Of a DNA stretch of 64,000 nt, positions 7,580 through 18,732 are shown one piece after another; within the stretch, counting starts at the first letter, position 1; the number at the start of each line of letters is the position of its first letter. Source of the DNA: Pseudomonadota bacterium (lineage in GTDB: Bacteria > Pseudomonadota > Alphaproteobacteria > Sphingomonadales > Sphingomonadaceae); assembly GCA_023424095.1 (NCBI GenBank), contig JAFAEG010000030.1, positions 1-64,000 on the forward strand, read 5' to 3'. Both the position numbers and the translations under genes were made by a program. Under the pieces are notes generated by a model. The model was not told the DNA's origin and did not search any database. It was given only the letters and a program-made list of their open reading frames with translations.

Positions 7580-10312
7580 ATGACTTCAATGAACGATATT
7601 CGCCGGGCTTTTCTCGACCATTTCACCGCCGCGGGGCATCAGGCTGTGCCCTCGGCGCCGCTCGTGCCGCAGAACGACCCGACCCTGATGTTCGTCAATG
7701 CGGGCATGGTGCCGTTCAAGAACGTCTTCACCGGCCTTGAGACGCGCCCCTACAAGACCGCCGTATCGTCCCAGAAATGCGTCCGCGCCGGCGGCAAGCA
7801 TAATGATCTCGACAATGTCGGCTACACCGCCCGGCACCTGACCTTCTTCGAGATGCTCGGCAATTTCTCGTTTGGCGATTATTTCAAGGAACGGGCCATC
7901 AGTCTCGCCTGGGATCTGATGACCCGCGAGTTCGGCCTGCCGAAGGACAAGCTCACCGTCACCGTCTACCATACGGACGACGAGGCCTGGGACCTGTGGA
8001 AGAAGATCGCCGGCCTGCCCGACGAGCGGATCATCCGCATCCCGACCAAGGACAATTTCTGGGCGATGGGCGACAATGGCCCGTGCGGACCCTGTTCGGA
8101 AATCTTCTACGATCACGGACCCGAAGTGGCCGGCGGCCCGCCCGGCAGCCCGGACGAGGATGGCGACCGTTTCGTCGAGGTCTGGAACCTCGTGTTCATG
8201 CAATATGAGCAGGAAAACAATGAGATCGTCCGCGATCTTCCCAGGCCGTCGATCGACACCGGCATGGGGCTGGAGCGGATCGCGACCGTCCTGCAGGGCG
8301 TCCACAGCGTCTTCGAGACCGACACCTTCCAGGCCCTGATCAATGCGTCGGCCGAGCTCACGAAGTCCGACCCGGGCATCGCCAGCCACAAGGTGATCGC
8401 CGATCACCTCCGCTCATCCAGCTTCCTGATCGCCGACGGCGTTCTGCCGGGGCCGGAGGGCAGGGGTTATGTCCTGCGCCGGATCATGCGCCGCGCCATG
8501 CGCCACGCGCACCTGTTGGGCGCCAAGGACCCGCTGATGCACCGCCTGGTCGGCGAGCTCGTCTCCGAAATGGGCGGTGCCTATCCGGACCTCGTCCGCG
8601 CCCAGCCCTTGATCGTCGAGACTTTGCAGGGCGAGGAAACCCGCTTCCGCCAGACCCTCGCCAACGGCCTCAAGCTGCTGGACGTTGAGGTCTCGCAAAT
8701 CGAGCGTCAGCAGAAAGATTACACAGACGTCTTCAATGACGGTTTCGATATGCCTGATGCGATAAAATTTCCGGGCAACAAACCGCCGAAACGCGAACTC
8801 GAAGGAAGCGTAGCTTTCAAGTTGTACGATACGTTTGGCTTTCCGTACGACCTGACTGAGGATGCGCTTAAGCCGCTTGGCATCACGGTCGACCGCGCCG
8901 GCTTCGACGCCGCCATGGCCGAGCAAAAGGCCGCCGCCCGCGCCGCCCACAAGGGCTCCGGCGACCGCGCCGACGACGACATCTGGTTCGACATCGCCGA
9001 GGCCGACGGCAGCACCGAATTCACCGGCTATGCCGGCACGATCGGCGAAGGCGTCGTCACCGCCCTCGTCAAGGACGGCGCCCGCGTCGAGCAGGCGGGG
9101 GAGGGCGACAAGGTCACCATCCTCACCAACCAGACGCCCTTCTACGGCGAATCCGGAGGGCAGGCTGGCGACGCCGGAAAAATCACCAGCGACAATGGCT
9201 TCGCGGCCGATGTTGAGGATACGTCTAAACCGTTGGGCCGCCTGCACGCGCATCATGCCAGCATCACCGCCGGCACCATCAAGGTCGGCGACCCGGTCAA
9301 GCTCGTCGTCGATGCCGATCGCCGCGACCGCATCCGCGCCAATCACAGCGCCACCCACCTCGTCCACGCCGCGCTGCGCCACCGGCTCGGCGGTCACGTC
9401 ACGCAGAAAGGCAGCCTGGTCGCCGCCGATCGCATGCGCTTCGATTTCTCCCATCCCAAGGCGCTGACGCCCGAGGATATCGACGCGGTCGAGGCCGAGG
9501 TGAACGCCCACATCCGCGCCAACCAGCCCGTCACCACGCGCCTGATGTCGCACACCGACGCGATCGAGGCCGGCGCCGTCGCTCTGTTCGGCGAGAAGTA
9601 TGGCGACGAGGTCCGCGTCCTCTCCATGGGCCAGGCCGACGAGCAGAGCTATTCCGTCGAACTGTGTGGCGGCACCCACGTCACCGCATTGGGCGACATC
9701 CAGCTCTTCAAGATCGTCAGCGAATCCGCCGTTTCCTCCGGCGTGCGCCGCATCGAGGTCGTCACCGGCGAAGCCGCCCGCCGCTGGCTGCTCGACCGTG
9801 ACGCGCGCCTCCGCGAAACCGCCGCCGCGCTGAAGGCGTCACCGGAAGACGTTCCCGCCCGCGTCGCGACTTTGCTCGACGACCGCCGCCGCCTCGAACG
9901 CGAATTGGCCGACGCGAAGAAAGCGCTCGCCCTCGGCGGCGGTGCCTCGAAGGAAGCCGCCGGCCCCGAACAGATCGCCGGCACGGCCTTCCTGGGTCAG
10001 GTGCTCGAAGGCATCGACCCCAAGCAGCTCCGCGGCCTGATCGACGAAGCCAAGCAGCGCCTCGGCTCCGGCGTCGCCGCGATCGTCGCGGTCAACGAAG
10101 GCCGCGCCACCGTCGCCGCCGGCGTCACCGACGATCTGACGTCGCGCCTCAACGCCGTCGATCTCGTCCGCGCCGCCGTCGCCGCTCTGGGCGGGCAGGG
10201 CGGCGGCGGCCGCCCCGACATGGCGCAGGGCGGTGGTCCGGATGGTGACAAGGCTGCGGACGCACTCAACGCGGTGCGCAATATGCTCGGCGCCGAGATC
10301 GTTTCAGCGTAA
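7580..10312 (+). CDS. alaS: alanyl-tRNA synthetase
   Basis: A 910-residue class II synthetase that charges tRNA-Ala in the cytosol. It opens with MTSMNDIRRAFLDHF, the usual start of the family. The catalytic domain has motif 2 (CVRAGGKHNDLDNVG), the editing domain has HSATHLVHAAL and the CGGTHV cysteine site, and a C-terminal coiled coil and C-Ala domain (GGGGRPDMAQGGG) complete it. An unusual segment at about residues 373-412 is absent from the AlaRS proteins I remember and sits in DNA of lower GC (see findings). An alternative ATG lies 9 bases downstream. It stands alone, divergent from the EF-G-like gene. Confidence 0.97.
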   Translation: MTSMNDIRRAFLDHFTAAGHQAVPSAPLVPQNDPTLMFVNAGMVPFKNVFTGLETRPYKTAVSSQKCVRAGGKHNDLDNVGYTARHLTFFEMLGNFSFGDYFKERAISLAWDLMTREFGLPKDKLTVTVYHTDDEAWDLWKKIAGLPDERIIRIPTKDNFWAMGDNGPCGPCSEIFYDHGPEVAGGPPGSPDEDGDRFVEVWNLVFMQYEQENNEIVRDLPRPSIDTGMGLERIATVLQGVHSVFETDTFQALINASAELTKSDPGIASHKVIADHLRSSSFLIADGVLPGPEGRGYVLRRIMRRAMRHAHLLGAKDPLMHRLVGELVSEMGGAYPDLVRAQPLIVETLQGEETRFRQTLANGLKLLDVEVSQIERQQKDYTDVFNDGFDMPDAIKFPGNKPPKRELEGSVAFKLYDTFGFPYDLTEDALKPLGITVDRAGFDAAMAEQKAAARAAHKGSGDRADDDIWFDIAEADGSTEFTGYAGTIGEGVVTALVKDGARVEQAGEGDKVTILTNQTPFYGESGGQAGDAGKITSDNGFAADVEDTSKPLGRLHAHHASITAGTIKVGDPVKLVVDADRRDRIRANHSATHLVHAALRHRLGGHVTQKGSLVAADRMRFDFSHPKALTPEDIDAVEAEVNAHIRANQPVTTRLMSHTDAIEAGAVALFGEKYGDEVRVLSMGQADEQSYSVELCGGTHVTALGDIQLFKIVSESAVSSGVRRIEVVTGEAARRWLLDRDARLRETAAALKASPEDVPARVATLLDDRRRLERELADAKKALALGGGASKEAAGPEQIAGTAFLGQVLEGIDPKQLRGLIDEAKQRLGSGVAAIVAVNEGRATVAAGVTDDLTSRLNAVDLVRAAVAALGGQGGGGRPDMAQGGGPDGDKAADALNAVRNMLGAEIVSA

Positions 10313-10398
10313 CGCCAGCGCGCGATCGCTACGGCTTCCTGAATTGCTGAGCTAAAGCTCACGCTTCGCTCATGACGGTCAGGCCTATGGCCGAGCAC

Positions 10399-10426
10399 CA
10401 CTCCCATCGTGATAACGGTGGGAGTG
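10399..10426 (+). promoter_or_regulatory. stem-loop covering the Shine-Dalgarno site of the next gene
   Basis: The arms CACTCCCATCG (10399-10409) and CGGTGGGAGTG (10416-10426) pair over 11 positions with a single G-U wobble and a 6-base TGATAA loop. The 3' arm contains GGGAG, the ribosome-binding site for the ATG at 10432, so the stem would hide it. It also lies 86 bases after the alaS stop and could be an alaS 3'-end structure, but no run of T follows it. Confidence 0.6.
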
Positions 10427-10431
10427 AGGCA

Positions 10432-10890
10432 ATGACGAGCGTGCAAGAAGCGGACATCGGGCCGAGCTATCTCCTGGCTGCAGGCGCATTTCTCCTCCCG
10501 ATCGCGTGGTGCACCCTGAATTTCGTCTATTGGCCGGCGGTTCTCGAAGCCGGCTTGTTGCCGACCCATGCCGACTCGATCCTTATCCCGATCGCCAACG
10601 ACATCATTGCCGCGCCGTTCGTGATGATGCTCCTGCTTGTTTGGTCATGGCCCGCCTGGCGCGTCGCAAAAGGCCGGGTCAATCTGCTAGTTTGGGACCG
10701 GCAACGTCCCGTCACAAGCTGGCTCGCGACGCTCGCTTATGGCGGCGTGGCTGCAATCTGCGCTGTGGATGCCGTTCACCTATTCCTGTTTCTGCATCCG
10801 GTGGAACTGCTGAACCTGATCGTCACCATCCCCTTCGCGCTTTGGAACCTGTTCCTGCGCGCGGCGGCGGTTCAGCCCCCGAACGGCTGA
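10432..10890 (+). CDS. hypothetical four-helix membrane protein
   Basis: A 152-residue protein with about four hydrophobic helices (roughly residues 12-36, 48-70, 88-108 and 116-138 in this frame). I do not recognise a family. The ATG at 10432 is preferred over the frame start at 10372 because GGGAGTGAGGC stands directly upstream, although that site sits inside a stem-loop. It lies between alaS and the convergent antiporter gene and seems to be transcribed alone or by readthrough from alaS. Base composition is a little lower in GC than its neighbours. Function unknown. Confidence 0.65.
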   Translation: MTSVQEADIGPSYLLAAGAFLLPIAWCTLNFVYWPAVLEAGLLPTHADSILIPIANDIIAAPFVMMLLLVWSWPAWRVAKGRVNLLVWDRQRPVTSWLATLAYGGVAAICAVDAVHLFLFLHPVELLNLIVTIPFALWNLFLRAAAVQPPNG

Positions 10891-10904
10891 CCGGGCTCCT
10901 GAAC

Positions 10905-12701
10905 TCAACCCGGCTCAGCCCCAACCTCAGCGATCCGCGTCCGCCGGATATTCGGCTCCCGCTCAAGCTCGCCCATTTCCATGATCTGCTGGCGCATCTC
11001 CGCCCGCTTCTCGTGGATGCTCGCGATCACCGGCCCCATCGCCATGCCGAGGTCGACCAGCACCGCCTCGCTAAGCTGTAGCGAGCTTTCCAACGTCTCC
11101 GGCACTGCGTCGGTCACGCCGGCCTTGTACAGCTCCGCCGCATGCGCCGCGTCGCGGGCGCGGGCGACGATGCACAGGTCGGGGCAATAGGCCCGCACCT
11201 TCTTCACCAGCCGCATCGACAGCACCGGATCGTCCATCGTCATGATCAGCGCGCTGGCATGGCCCAGATTGAGCTTGTCCACGAACTCGCCCCGCGCCGC
11301 GTCGCCGAAGGTGACGTTATAGCCGTCCTTGATCGCCTGATTCACGGAGTCGATATCGCTCTCCACCGCGACATAGGGCTTGTTGTGGACGACCAGCATG
11401 TCGGCCACGAGCCGCCCGACGCGGCCGAAGCCGATGATCACCGCCCGCGGCTCGTCCCGGGACGGCAGCATGCCGCTCGCGGACCCCTCCATCCTGGTGA
11501 CGCGCTTGCCCAGGTCGCGCCCGATCCGCGCCAGCAATGGCGTGATCGTCAGCCCCAGAGCGGTGACGATCTGCCAGAAGGCCGCCGTCTCGCTGGCGAT
11601 CAGCCCGGCGGTCCCGGCCGCGCCGAGAACGATCAGGGTCGTCTCGGACGGCGAGGCCATCAATATGCTCGCCTCCGCCGCCACGCCCCGCGTCGCGCCG
11701 GAAATCCGCAGCAGGGTCGCCGTGACGATCATCTTCACTACCATCACGCCGAGCAGAGCGAGCAGCAGCAATTCCCAGTTCGCCGCGATCAGCACGACGT
11801 CGAGACTCATCCCGACCGTGATCAGGAACACGCCCAGCCCCAGCCCCCGGAAAGGCGCGGTCATCGCCTCCACCTCGCCATGATATTCGGTCTCGGCGAT
11901 CAATATGCCGGCCAGCAGCGCCCCGGCATATGGCGACAGGCCCGCGGCCGAGGTGATCAAAGCCGCGACGATCACCACGATCAGGCTGGCCGACAGGAAC
12001 AGTTCCGGACTCTTCGCCCGCGCCGCCTGCGCGAACAATTTGGGCAGCAGCAGCCGCCCGGCGATCAGGATGCCGATCACCGCGAGCGCGCCCTTCCAGA
12101 CGATGTCCATGATCCCGGTCACGCCGGTATCCGCGCCATAGGGCCCGAGCACGCCCAGCACGAAGATGATCGGCACCAGCGCGACATCCTCGAACAGCAG
12201 CATCGCCAGCGCCGATTTGCCCACCGCGCTCGTCGTCCCGACCAGGGGCAGCACCACCGCGGTCGAAGACATGGCCAGCGCCAGCCCCAGCGCCAGCGCC
12301 CCGGTCCATGGATAGCCGGCAATCATCATCGCGAAGCCGATCAGCGCCGCGCCGATGATCAGTTCCGCCGCGCCCACCCCGAAGACGAGTTTTCGCATCG
12401 TCCATAATCGCGGAAAGCTCAGCTCCAGCCCGATCGAGAAGAGCAGGAGGATGATGCCGAACTCGGCGAACGGCGCGATCGCTTCGGGGTTCGAGATGGT
12501 GACGAAGTTGAGCCAGGGATAAGCGCCGGACAGCGCCCCGAGCCCCGCCGGCCCGACCAGCGCCCCGACCAGGATGAAGCCGATCACCGGGCTGACCCGG
12601 AAGCGGGCGAAGGCCGGAATGACGATCCCGGCCGCGCCAAGGATCACGAGCGTGTCGCTGAGCCCCGACGCGTGAAGGCTGTGGGTGATGTCTGCTGCCA
12701 T
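10905..12701 (-). CDS. CPA2 monovalent cation:proton antiporter with RCK domain (KefB/YbaL type)
   Basis: A 598-residue inner-membrane protein. Residues 1-400 form the Na+/H+-exchanger-like core with about 12 helices. The motif GPYAGALLAGILIAETEY fits the CPA2 family. Residues about 420-540 form a TrkA-N/RCK Rossmann domain starting AVIIGFGRVGRLVADML, which in KefB/KefC/YbaL binds nucleotide and gates transport. The ATG at 12701 fits the start of the first helix; the frame to 12731 only adds a basic leader. It is likely involved in potassium or proton homeostasis. Convergent with the upstream small membrane gene and divergent from ettA. Confidence 0.92.
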   Translation of the reverse strand: MAADITHSLHASGLSDTLVILGAAGIVIPAFARFRVSPVIGFILVGALVGPAGLGALSGAYPWLNFVTISNPEAIAPFAEFGIILLLFSIGLELSFPRLWTMRKLVFGVGAAELIIGAALIGFAMMIAGYPWTGALALGLALAMSSTAVVLPLVGTTSAVGKSALAMLLFEDVALVPIIFVLGVLGPYGADTGVTGIMDIVWKGALAVIGILIAGRLLLPKLFAQAARAKSPELFLSASLIVVIVAALITSAAGLSPYAGALLAGILIAETEYHGEVEAMTAPFRGLGLGVFLITVGMSLDVVLIAANWELLLLALLGVMVVKMIVTATLLRISGATRGVAAEASILMASPSETTLIVLGAAGTAGLIASETAAFWQIVTALGLTITPLLARIGRDLGKRVTRMEGSASGMLPSRDEPRAVIIGFGRVGRLVADMLVVHNKPYVAVESDIDSVNQAIKDGYNVTFGDAARGEFVDKLNLGHASALIMTMDDPVLSMRLVKKVRAYCPDLCIVARARDAAHAAELYKAGVTDAVPETLESSLQLSEAVLVDLGMAMGPVIASIHEKRAEMRQQIMEMGELEREPNIRRTRIAEVGAEPG

Positions 12702-12826
12702 GCCCGGCCTTTTTTGCAGACGCGCGGGCACTTGTCAGCAGCGTGTTTGCCAAGCGGCAAGCGAGGCATTATCTCGCCCCTCAATCCCTTCCCGTACCCC
12801 CATATCTTTCGGAGCTAAGCGCCGCC

Positions 12827-14500
<1,674 letters not shown>

Positions 14501-14505
14501 CGCCG

Positions 14506-14961
14506 ATGGGCGGGCAGGGAGAGCCTGTTTTCGTCCGCTGGGAGGCCCCCATCATTGATGCGGGGCCTCGCCTGCTCAGCCTCTGCCACCGCGTCTTCGA
14601 CGATTTCGACGATGCCTATCTGCTCGACCGGCTGCCAAATCTGGCCGAGCCGAGCCTCTGGCTGGCCGAAGCCGATGGCGAATGGGTCGCGTTCAAGCTC
14701 GGCTATAGGCGCGGCCAGACCCAGTTCTACTCGTGGCTCGGCGGGGTAGATCCTGCTCATCGCCGTCGCGGCCTCGCCGCCGAACTGACGCACCGCCAGC
14801 ATGACGAAGCCGCCCGCAACGGCTTCACTCATGTCGAGACCCGCACCCGCGCCGCCAACAATGCGATGATCATCGTCAATCTGCGCCAGGGCTTCCACGT
14901 CGCCGGCTTCGAGGTGGACGGTTCGGGACACCCGGTGGTGATCCAGCGAAAGGCGCTGTAG
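14506..14961 (+). CDS. GNAT-family N-acetyltransferase
   Basis: A 151-residue protein. The acetyl-CoA-binding motif appears as VDPAHRRRGLAAELTHRQHD (about residues 82-101), matching the R/Q-x-x-G-x-G/A signature of GNAT enzymes, and the later NNAMIIVNLRQGFHVAGFE fits strand 6 and the C-terminal wedge. It begins 5 bases after the ettA stop, so it is probably co-transcribed. The substrate is unknown; the small size suggests a single-domain acetyltransferase acting on a small molecule or a protein N-terminus. Confidence 0.85.
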   Translation: MGGQGEPVFVRWEAPIIDAGPRLLSLCHRVFDDFDDAYLLDRLPNLAEPSLWLAEADGEWVAFKLGYRRGQTQFYSWLGGVDPAHRRRGLAAELTHRQHDEAARNGFTHVETRTRAANNAMIIVNLRQGFHVAGFEVDGSGHPVVIQRKAL

Positions 14962-14995
14962 AAACCGCCGAGACCACGCTCCGGGGAGTGCGCCC

Positions 14996-15553
14996 ATGCA
15001 TATGACGTCGCGCAACATCATCCTGTTCGTTCTGGCGGCCTTCGTCGGCATCGCCGCCGGCCTCTATTACCCGATCATCGGCCTGATCCTGCTGCCGCCG
15101 GTCCTCATCTTCCTCGTCTTCATCCTGCTGAGGAATCGCGGCGCGAAGGAGGCCGATCCGGCGGCGGCGGAAGCGGCGCGGCAATTCACCGCGCCGCCGG
15201 GCATGGCGGCGATCTACGTCATGCGTCACGGCTTCGTCGGCGGCCAGCAGGGCATGAACGTCTCCATTGGCGGACTGAACAGCCAGTTTCGCACCGGCCG
15301 CTTCGTCCGCGCCGAGGTCGCCCCGGGCACGCACGAAGTCCGTGGCCGTCTGGCCGCCCAGATCGGCGGCACCGACAAGGTTCACCAGGTGACCCTCGCC
15401 CCCGGCGAATGCGTTCTGCTCGACGCCAAGCTCGACATGGGCGCGCTGCAATCGAAGCTCGTCTTCCTCGAAACCCGCAATCCCGACGAAGCGCGCGAGA
15501 AGCTGGCGAGGCTCAAGCTGGTCGAATGGAAAGCGCCGCCGGGCGCCTCCTGA
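14996..15553 (+). CDS. membrane-anchored protein, DUF2846-like C-terminal domain
   Basis: A 185-residue protein. A long hydrophobic stretch at about residues 7-45 forms one or two transmembrane helices. After a charged linker the remainder is a beta-rich domain with the pattern AIYVMRHG...RFVRAEVAPGTHEV...VTLAPGE, reminiscent of DUF2846/PEGA-like surface domains. The ATG at 14996 follows CCGGGGAGTGCGCCC; a second ATG is 6 bases downstream. It follows the GNAT gene by 34 bases in the same direction. The role is unknown; the family match is by pattern only. Confidence 0.6.
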   Translation: MHMTSRNIILFVLAAFVGIAAGLYYPIIGLILLPPVLIFLVFILLRNRGAKEADPAAAEAARQFTAPPGMAAIYVMRHGFVGGQQGMNVSIGGLNSQFRTGRFVRAEVAPGTHEVRGRLAAQIGGTDKVHQVTLAPGECVLLDAKLDMGALQSKLVFLETRNPDEAREKLARLKLVEWKAPPGAS

Positions 15554-15578
15554 GTCGGCCCGGCCGCGCGTTCCCGCC

Positions 15579-17081
15579 TCAGGCGCGCGCTGCCGCCAGC
15601 GCCCGCTCGCCCTCGTCATAGCGCTCCAGCGCCAGCGGCGACGGGCGGCTGGCCAGGCTGACGAGGATCGCCGCAGCGAAGCTCAGGAAGAAGCCCGGCA
15701 CCATCGCATAGACGACCGCCACGCTGAACGACTGCCCGTCCGGCATCAGCGGCAGGATGCACAGCACCACTGTCACCGCGCCCACGATCACCCCCGCCAG
15801 CGCACCCGCGACGGTGAGCCGCCGCCAGGTCAGGCTCAGGATCACCAACGGCCCGAACGCCGCGCCGAAGCCGGCCCAGGCATCGGCGACCAGGCCCAGA
15901 ATGGTGTTCTCGGGCGACCAGGCCAAAGCGATCGCCGCCAGCGATACGGCCAGCACCGACGCCCGGCCCACCGTCACCAATTCCTTGTCAGCCACCTCTC
16001 GGCGCAGGAAGACGCGGTAGAAATCCTCCACCAGCGAGCTGGATGACACCAGCAATTGCGAGCTGATTGTGCTCATGATCGCCGCCAGCAATGCCGCGTA
16101 GAGGAAGCCCGTGATCATCGGGTGGAACAGGATCTGGCCGAGCAGGATGAAAATCGTCTCCGCATCGTTCACGACAATGCCGTTCGCATTGGCATAGGCC
16201 AGGCCGACAAAGCCGGTCGCCAGCGCGCCGATCAGCGACACCGCCATCCAGGTCATGCCGATATTGCGCATCGTCGGGATATCCTTGACCGAGCGCACCG
16301 CCATAAACCGCGTGATGATGTGCGGCTGGCCGAAATATCCCAGGCCCCAGGCGAGCGAGGAAATGATGCCAAGCGCCGTGGTGCCGGCAAACAGGTCCAT
16401 CGCGGTCGGATTGATCGCGACTACCTGCGCGACGACATCGCCGTCGATCGCAAAAAAGGCGACGACCGGCACCATCACCAGCGCCACGAACATGATGATG
16501 CCCTGGACGAAGTCGGTGAGGCTCACCGCAAGGAAGCCTCCGATCAAGGTGTAGATCAGCACCGCGCCGGCGGTGATCCAAAGCCCGAGCGTGTAATCCG
16601 CTCCGAACGCGGTTTCGAACAATTTGCCGCCCGCGACCATGCCGGCGGAGGTGTAGAGCGTGAAGAAGATGACAATGACCAGCGCGCAGACGAGCCGCAG
16701 CACATGGCTGCGATCGTCCAGTCGCTGGGCGAAATAAGCCGGGATGGTGATTGCGTCGCCCGTTTCTTCGGTGTGGACGCGCAGCCGCGGCGCGACGATC
16801 AGATAATTGGCGAGCGCGCCCGCGAACAGGCCGATCGCGATCCAGCTGGCGGACAGGCCAGACAGGAAAGCGGCGCCGGGCAGGCCCATCATCAGCCAGC
16901 CGCTCATGTCGGCCGCGCCGGCGGAAAGGGCAGCCACTGAGGGGCTCAGCCGCCGCCCGCCGAGCAGATAGCCGCTGACGTCGGCCGTCGACTTGCGCCA
17001 GGCGTAGACGCCGATCCACAGCATGCCCGCGAAATAGATGGACAGGGAGATGACCGCCCCGGTTTCGACGCCCGCATCCAT
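15579..17081 (-). CDS. putP: sodium:proline symporter
   Basis: A 500-residue inner-membrane transporter of the solute:sodium symporter family. The early segment GYLLGGRRLSPSVAALSAGA and ADMSGWLMMGLPGA match PutP helix 2, including the sodium-binding serines. About 13 hydrophobic helices can be read, and the mid-protein GGFLAVSLTDFVQGIIMF is the SSS signature. Import of proline with sodium is the likely role. It starts 13 bases after the carbonic anhydrase stop, so the two may be co-transcribed, although a functional link is not obvious. Confidence 0.92.
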   Translation of the reverse strand: MDAGVETGAVISLSIYFAGMLWIGVYAWRKSTADVSGYLLGGRRLSPSVAALSAGAADMSGWLMMGLPGAAFLSGLSASWIAIGLFAGALANYLIVAPRLRVHTEETGDAITIPAYFAQRLDDRSHVLRLVCALVIVIFFTLYTSAGMVAGGKLFETAFGADYTLGLWITAGAVLIYTLIGGFLAVSLTDFVQGIIMFVALVMVPVVAFFAIDGDVVAQVVAINPTAMDLFAGTTALGIISSLAWGLGYFGQPHIITRFMAVRSVKDIPTMRNIGMTWMAVSLIGALATGFVGLAYANANGIVVNDAETIFILLGQILFHPMITGFLYAALLAAIMSTISSQLLVSSSSLVEDFYRVFLRREVADKELVTVGRASVLAVSLAAIALAWSPENTILGLVADAWAGFGAAFGPLVILSLTWRRLTVAGALAGVIVGAVTVVLCILPLMPDGQSFSVAVVYAMVPGFFLSFAAAILVSLASRPSPLALERYDEGERALAAARA

Positions 17082-17094
17082 CGCTCAGTCCCCC

Positions 17095-17730
17095 TCAGGC
17101 GGGCGCAAATTCCCCGCTGTCATTATCGAGCACATGAAGCACGCCGTCGGCAATGGCGAAATAGGCGCCGTGGAGCTTGAGCCGGCCGTCGGCGACGCGC
17201 TCGCGCACCCACGGGAAAGTCATGAGGTTCTTGAGCGACACGCGCACGCCCTCATGCTCCATCGCCCGGACGGCGTCGGGGCCGAGCTCGGGATAGTCGC
17301 GGCGCACCCGCTCGCGGGCCTCGTCGAGCATTTCCACCCAATGGGAGATGAAATGGCCGGCGCCGGAGGTCGCGCCGGCGAATTGCCCGGTCAGCGCCGC
17401 CGCACAGCCGCCGCAGGCGCCGTGCCCCATCACCACCAGTTCCTCGACCTGCAGCTGCGTCACCGCAAATTCCAGCGCCGCCGAGACGCCATGGTAATTC
17501 TGGTCCGGCTCGAACGGCGGCACGAGGTTTGCGACGTTGCGCACCACGAACATCTCGCCCGGCCGCGCGTCGAAAATCTGGCTGGGATCGACCCGGCTGT
17601 CGGAGCAGGCGATCACCATCACCGCCGGGCGCTGCCCCTCGGCCAGCTCCGCCCAGCGCGCGCGCTCCTCGCGCCACTCGCTGTCACGGAAGCGGCGATA
17701 GCCGTCGATCAGATTTGCAAAGCCGGTCAT
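17095..17730 (-). CDS. beta-class carbonic anhydrase
   Basis: A 211-residue enzyme that interconverts CO2 and bicarbonate. The zinc ligands appear as Cys and Asp in ACSDSRVDP and as His and Cys in MGHGACGGCAAA, the standard beta-class set. Length is usual for the family. The ATG at 17730 starts MTGFANLIDGYRRFR, the common beginning; the longer frame to 17766 runs into the divergent lipA leader. It lies upstream of putP with a 13-base gap and is divergent from lipA. Confidence 0.95.
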   Translation of the reverse strand: MTGFANLIDGYRRFRDSEWREERARWAELAEGQRPAVMVIACSDSRVDPSQIFDARPGEMFVVRNVANLVPPFEPDQNYHGVSAALEFAVTQLQVEELVVMGHGACGGCAAALTGQFAGATSGAGHFISHWVEMLDEARERVRRDYPELGPDAVRAMEHEGVRVSLKNLMTFPWVRERVADGRLKLHGAYFAIADGVLHVLDNDSGEFAPA

Positions 17731-17795
17731 GTCGCGTCCGCTAAGAGGGAAGGGCGGGGGTGGCAAGAGCGCGCGCCAATCGCTATCTCGCCGCC

Positions 17796-18731
17796 ATGAG
17801 CGAGGCCGATCCGATCATTTCCGTCCCGAAACAGCGCAAGCCCGACTGGATTCGGGTGAAGGCGCCGATCGGCACAGCGTTCAGCGAAACCAAGCAGCTG
17901 ATGCGCCGCCTGAACCTCGCCACCGTGTGCGAGGAAGCGGCCTGCCCGAACATCGGCGAGTGCTGGACCAAGAAGCACGCCACGGTGATGATCCTGGGCG
18001 ACACCTGCACGCGGGCCTGCGCCTTCTGCAACGTGAAGACCGGCATGCCGCGCGCCGTCGATCCGCTCGAGCCCGAGCATGTCGCCGTCGCCGCCGCCGA
18101 ACTCGGCCTCAGCCACATCGTCATCACCTCGGTCGATCGCGACGATCTGCCCGATGGCGGCGCCTCGCAATTCGTGAAGGTGATCCAGGCGCTGCGCCGC
18201 AACACGCCGAACACCACGATCGAAATCCTCACGCCGGATTTCAGGAACAAGGCGCAGGCCGCCGTCGAGTCGATCGTCGAGGCGCGCCCCGACGTCTACA
18301 ATCACAATCTGGAGACGGTGCCGCGGCTCTATCCCACGATTCGCCCCGGCGCGCGTTATTACGCCTCGCTGCGCCTGCTCGAGAGCGTGAAGCGGCACGA
18401 TCCGACCATCTTCACCAAGTCCGGCATCATGACCGGCCTCGGCGAGCAGCGGCTGGAGGTTCATCAGGTGATGGACGACATGCGCTCGGCCGACATCGAT
18501 TTCCTCACCATGGGCCAGTATCTGCAGCCCACCCCGCGCCTCGCCAAGGTCGAGGAATTCGTCAGCCCGCAGGCGTTCAAGGCCTATGGCGCCATCGCCC
18601 GCGCCAAGGGCTTCCTCTTGGTCGCGGCCAGCCCGCTGACCCGCTCGAGCTATCATGCCGGCGACGATTTCGAGAAGATGCGCGCCGCCCGCGAGGCGAG
18701 GCTCGGCAAGGCGGCAACGGCGGTCGCCTGA
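17796..18731 (+). CDS. lipA: lipoyl synthase
   Basis: A 311-residue radical SAM enzyme that inserts two sulfurs into octanoyl groups on 2-oxoacid dehydrogenases and GcvH. The auxiliary cluster cysteines are in CEEAACPNIGEC and the radical SAM cluster is CTRACAFCNV. The C-terminal RSSY serine ligand region is present (LTRSSYHAGDDF). The ATG at 17796 (MSEADPIISVP) fits homologues; an in-frame GTG at 17760 has a better purine-rich site upstream and cannot be excluded. The following ratA-like gene starts 1 base after the stop. Confidence 0.96.
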   Translation: MSEADPIISVPKQRKPDWIRVKAPIGTAFSETKQLMRRLNLATVCEEAACPNIGECWTKKHATVMILGDTCTRACAFCNVKTGMPRAVDPLEPEHVAVAAAELGLSHIVITSVDRDDLPDGGASQFVKVIQALRRNTPNTTIEILTPDFRNKAQAAVESIVEARPDVYNHNLETVPRLYPTIRPGARYYASLRLLESVKRHDPTIFTKSGIMTGLGEQRLEVHQVMDDMRSADIDFLTMGQYLQPTPRLAKVEEFVSPQAFKAYGAIARAKGFLLVAASPLTRSSYHAGDDFEKMRAAREARLGKAATAVA

Positions 18732-18732
18732 T

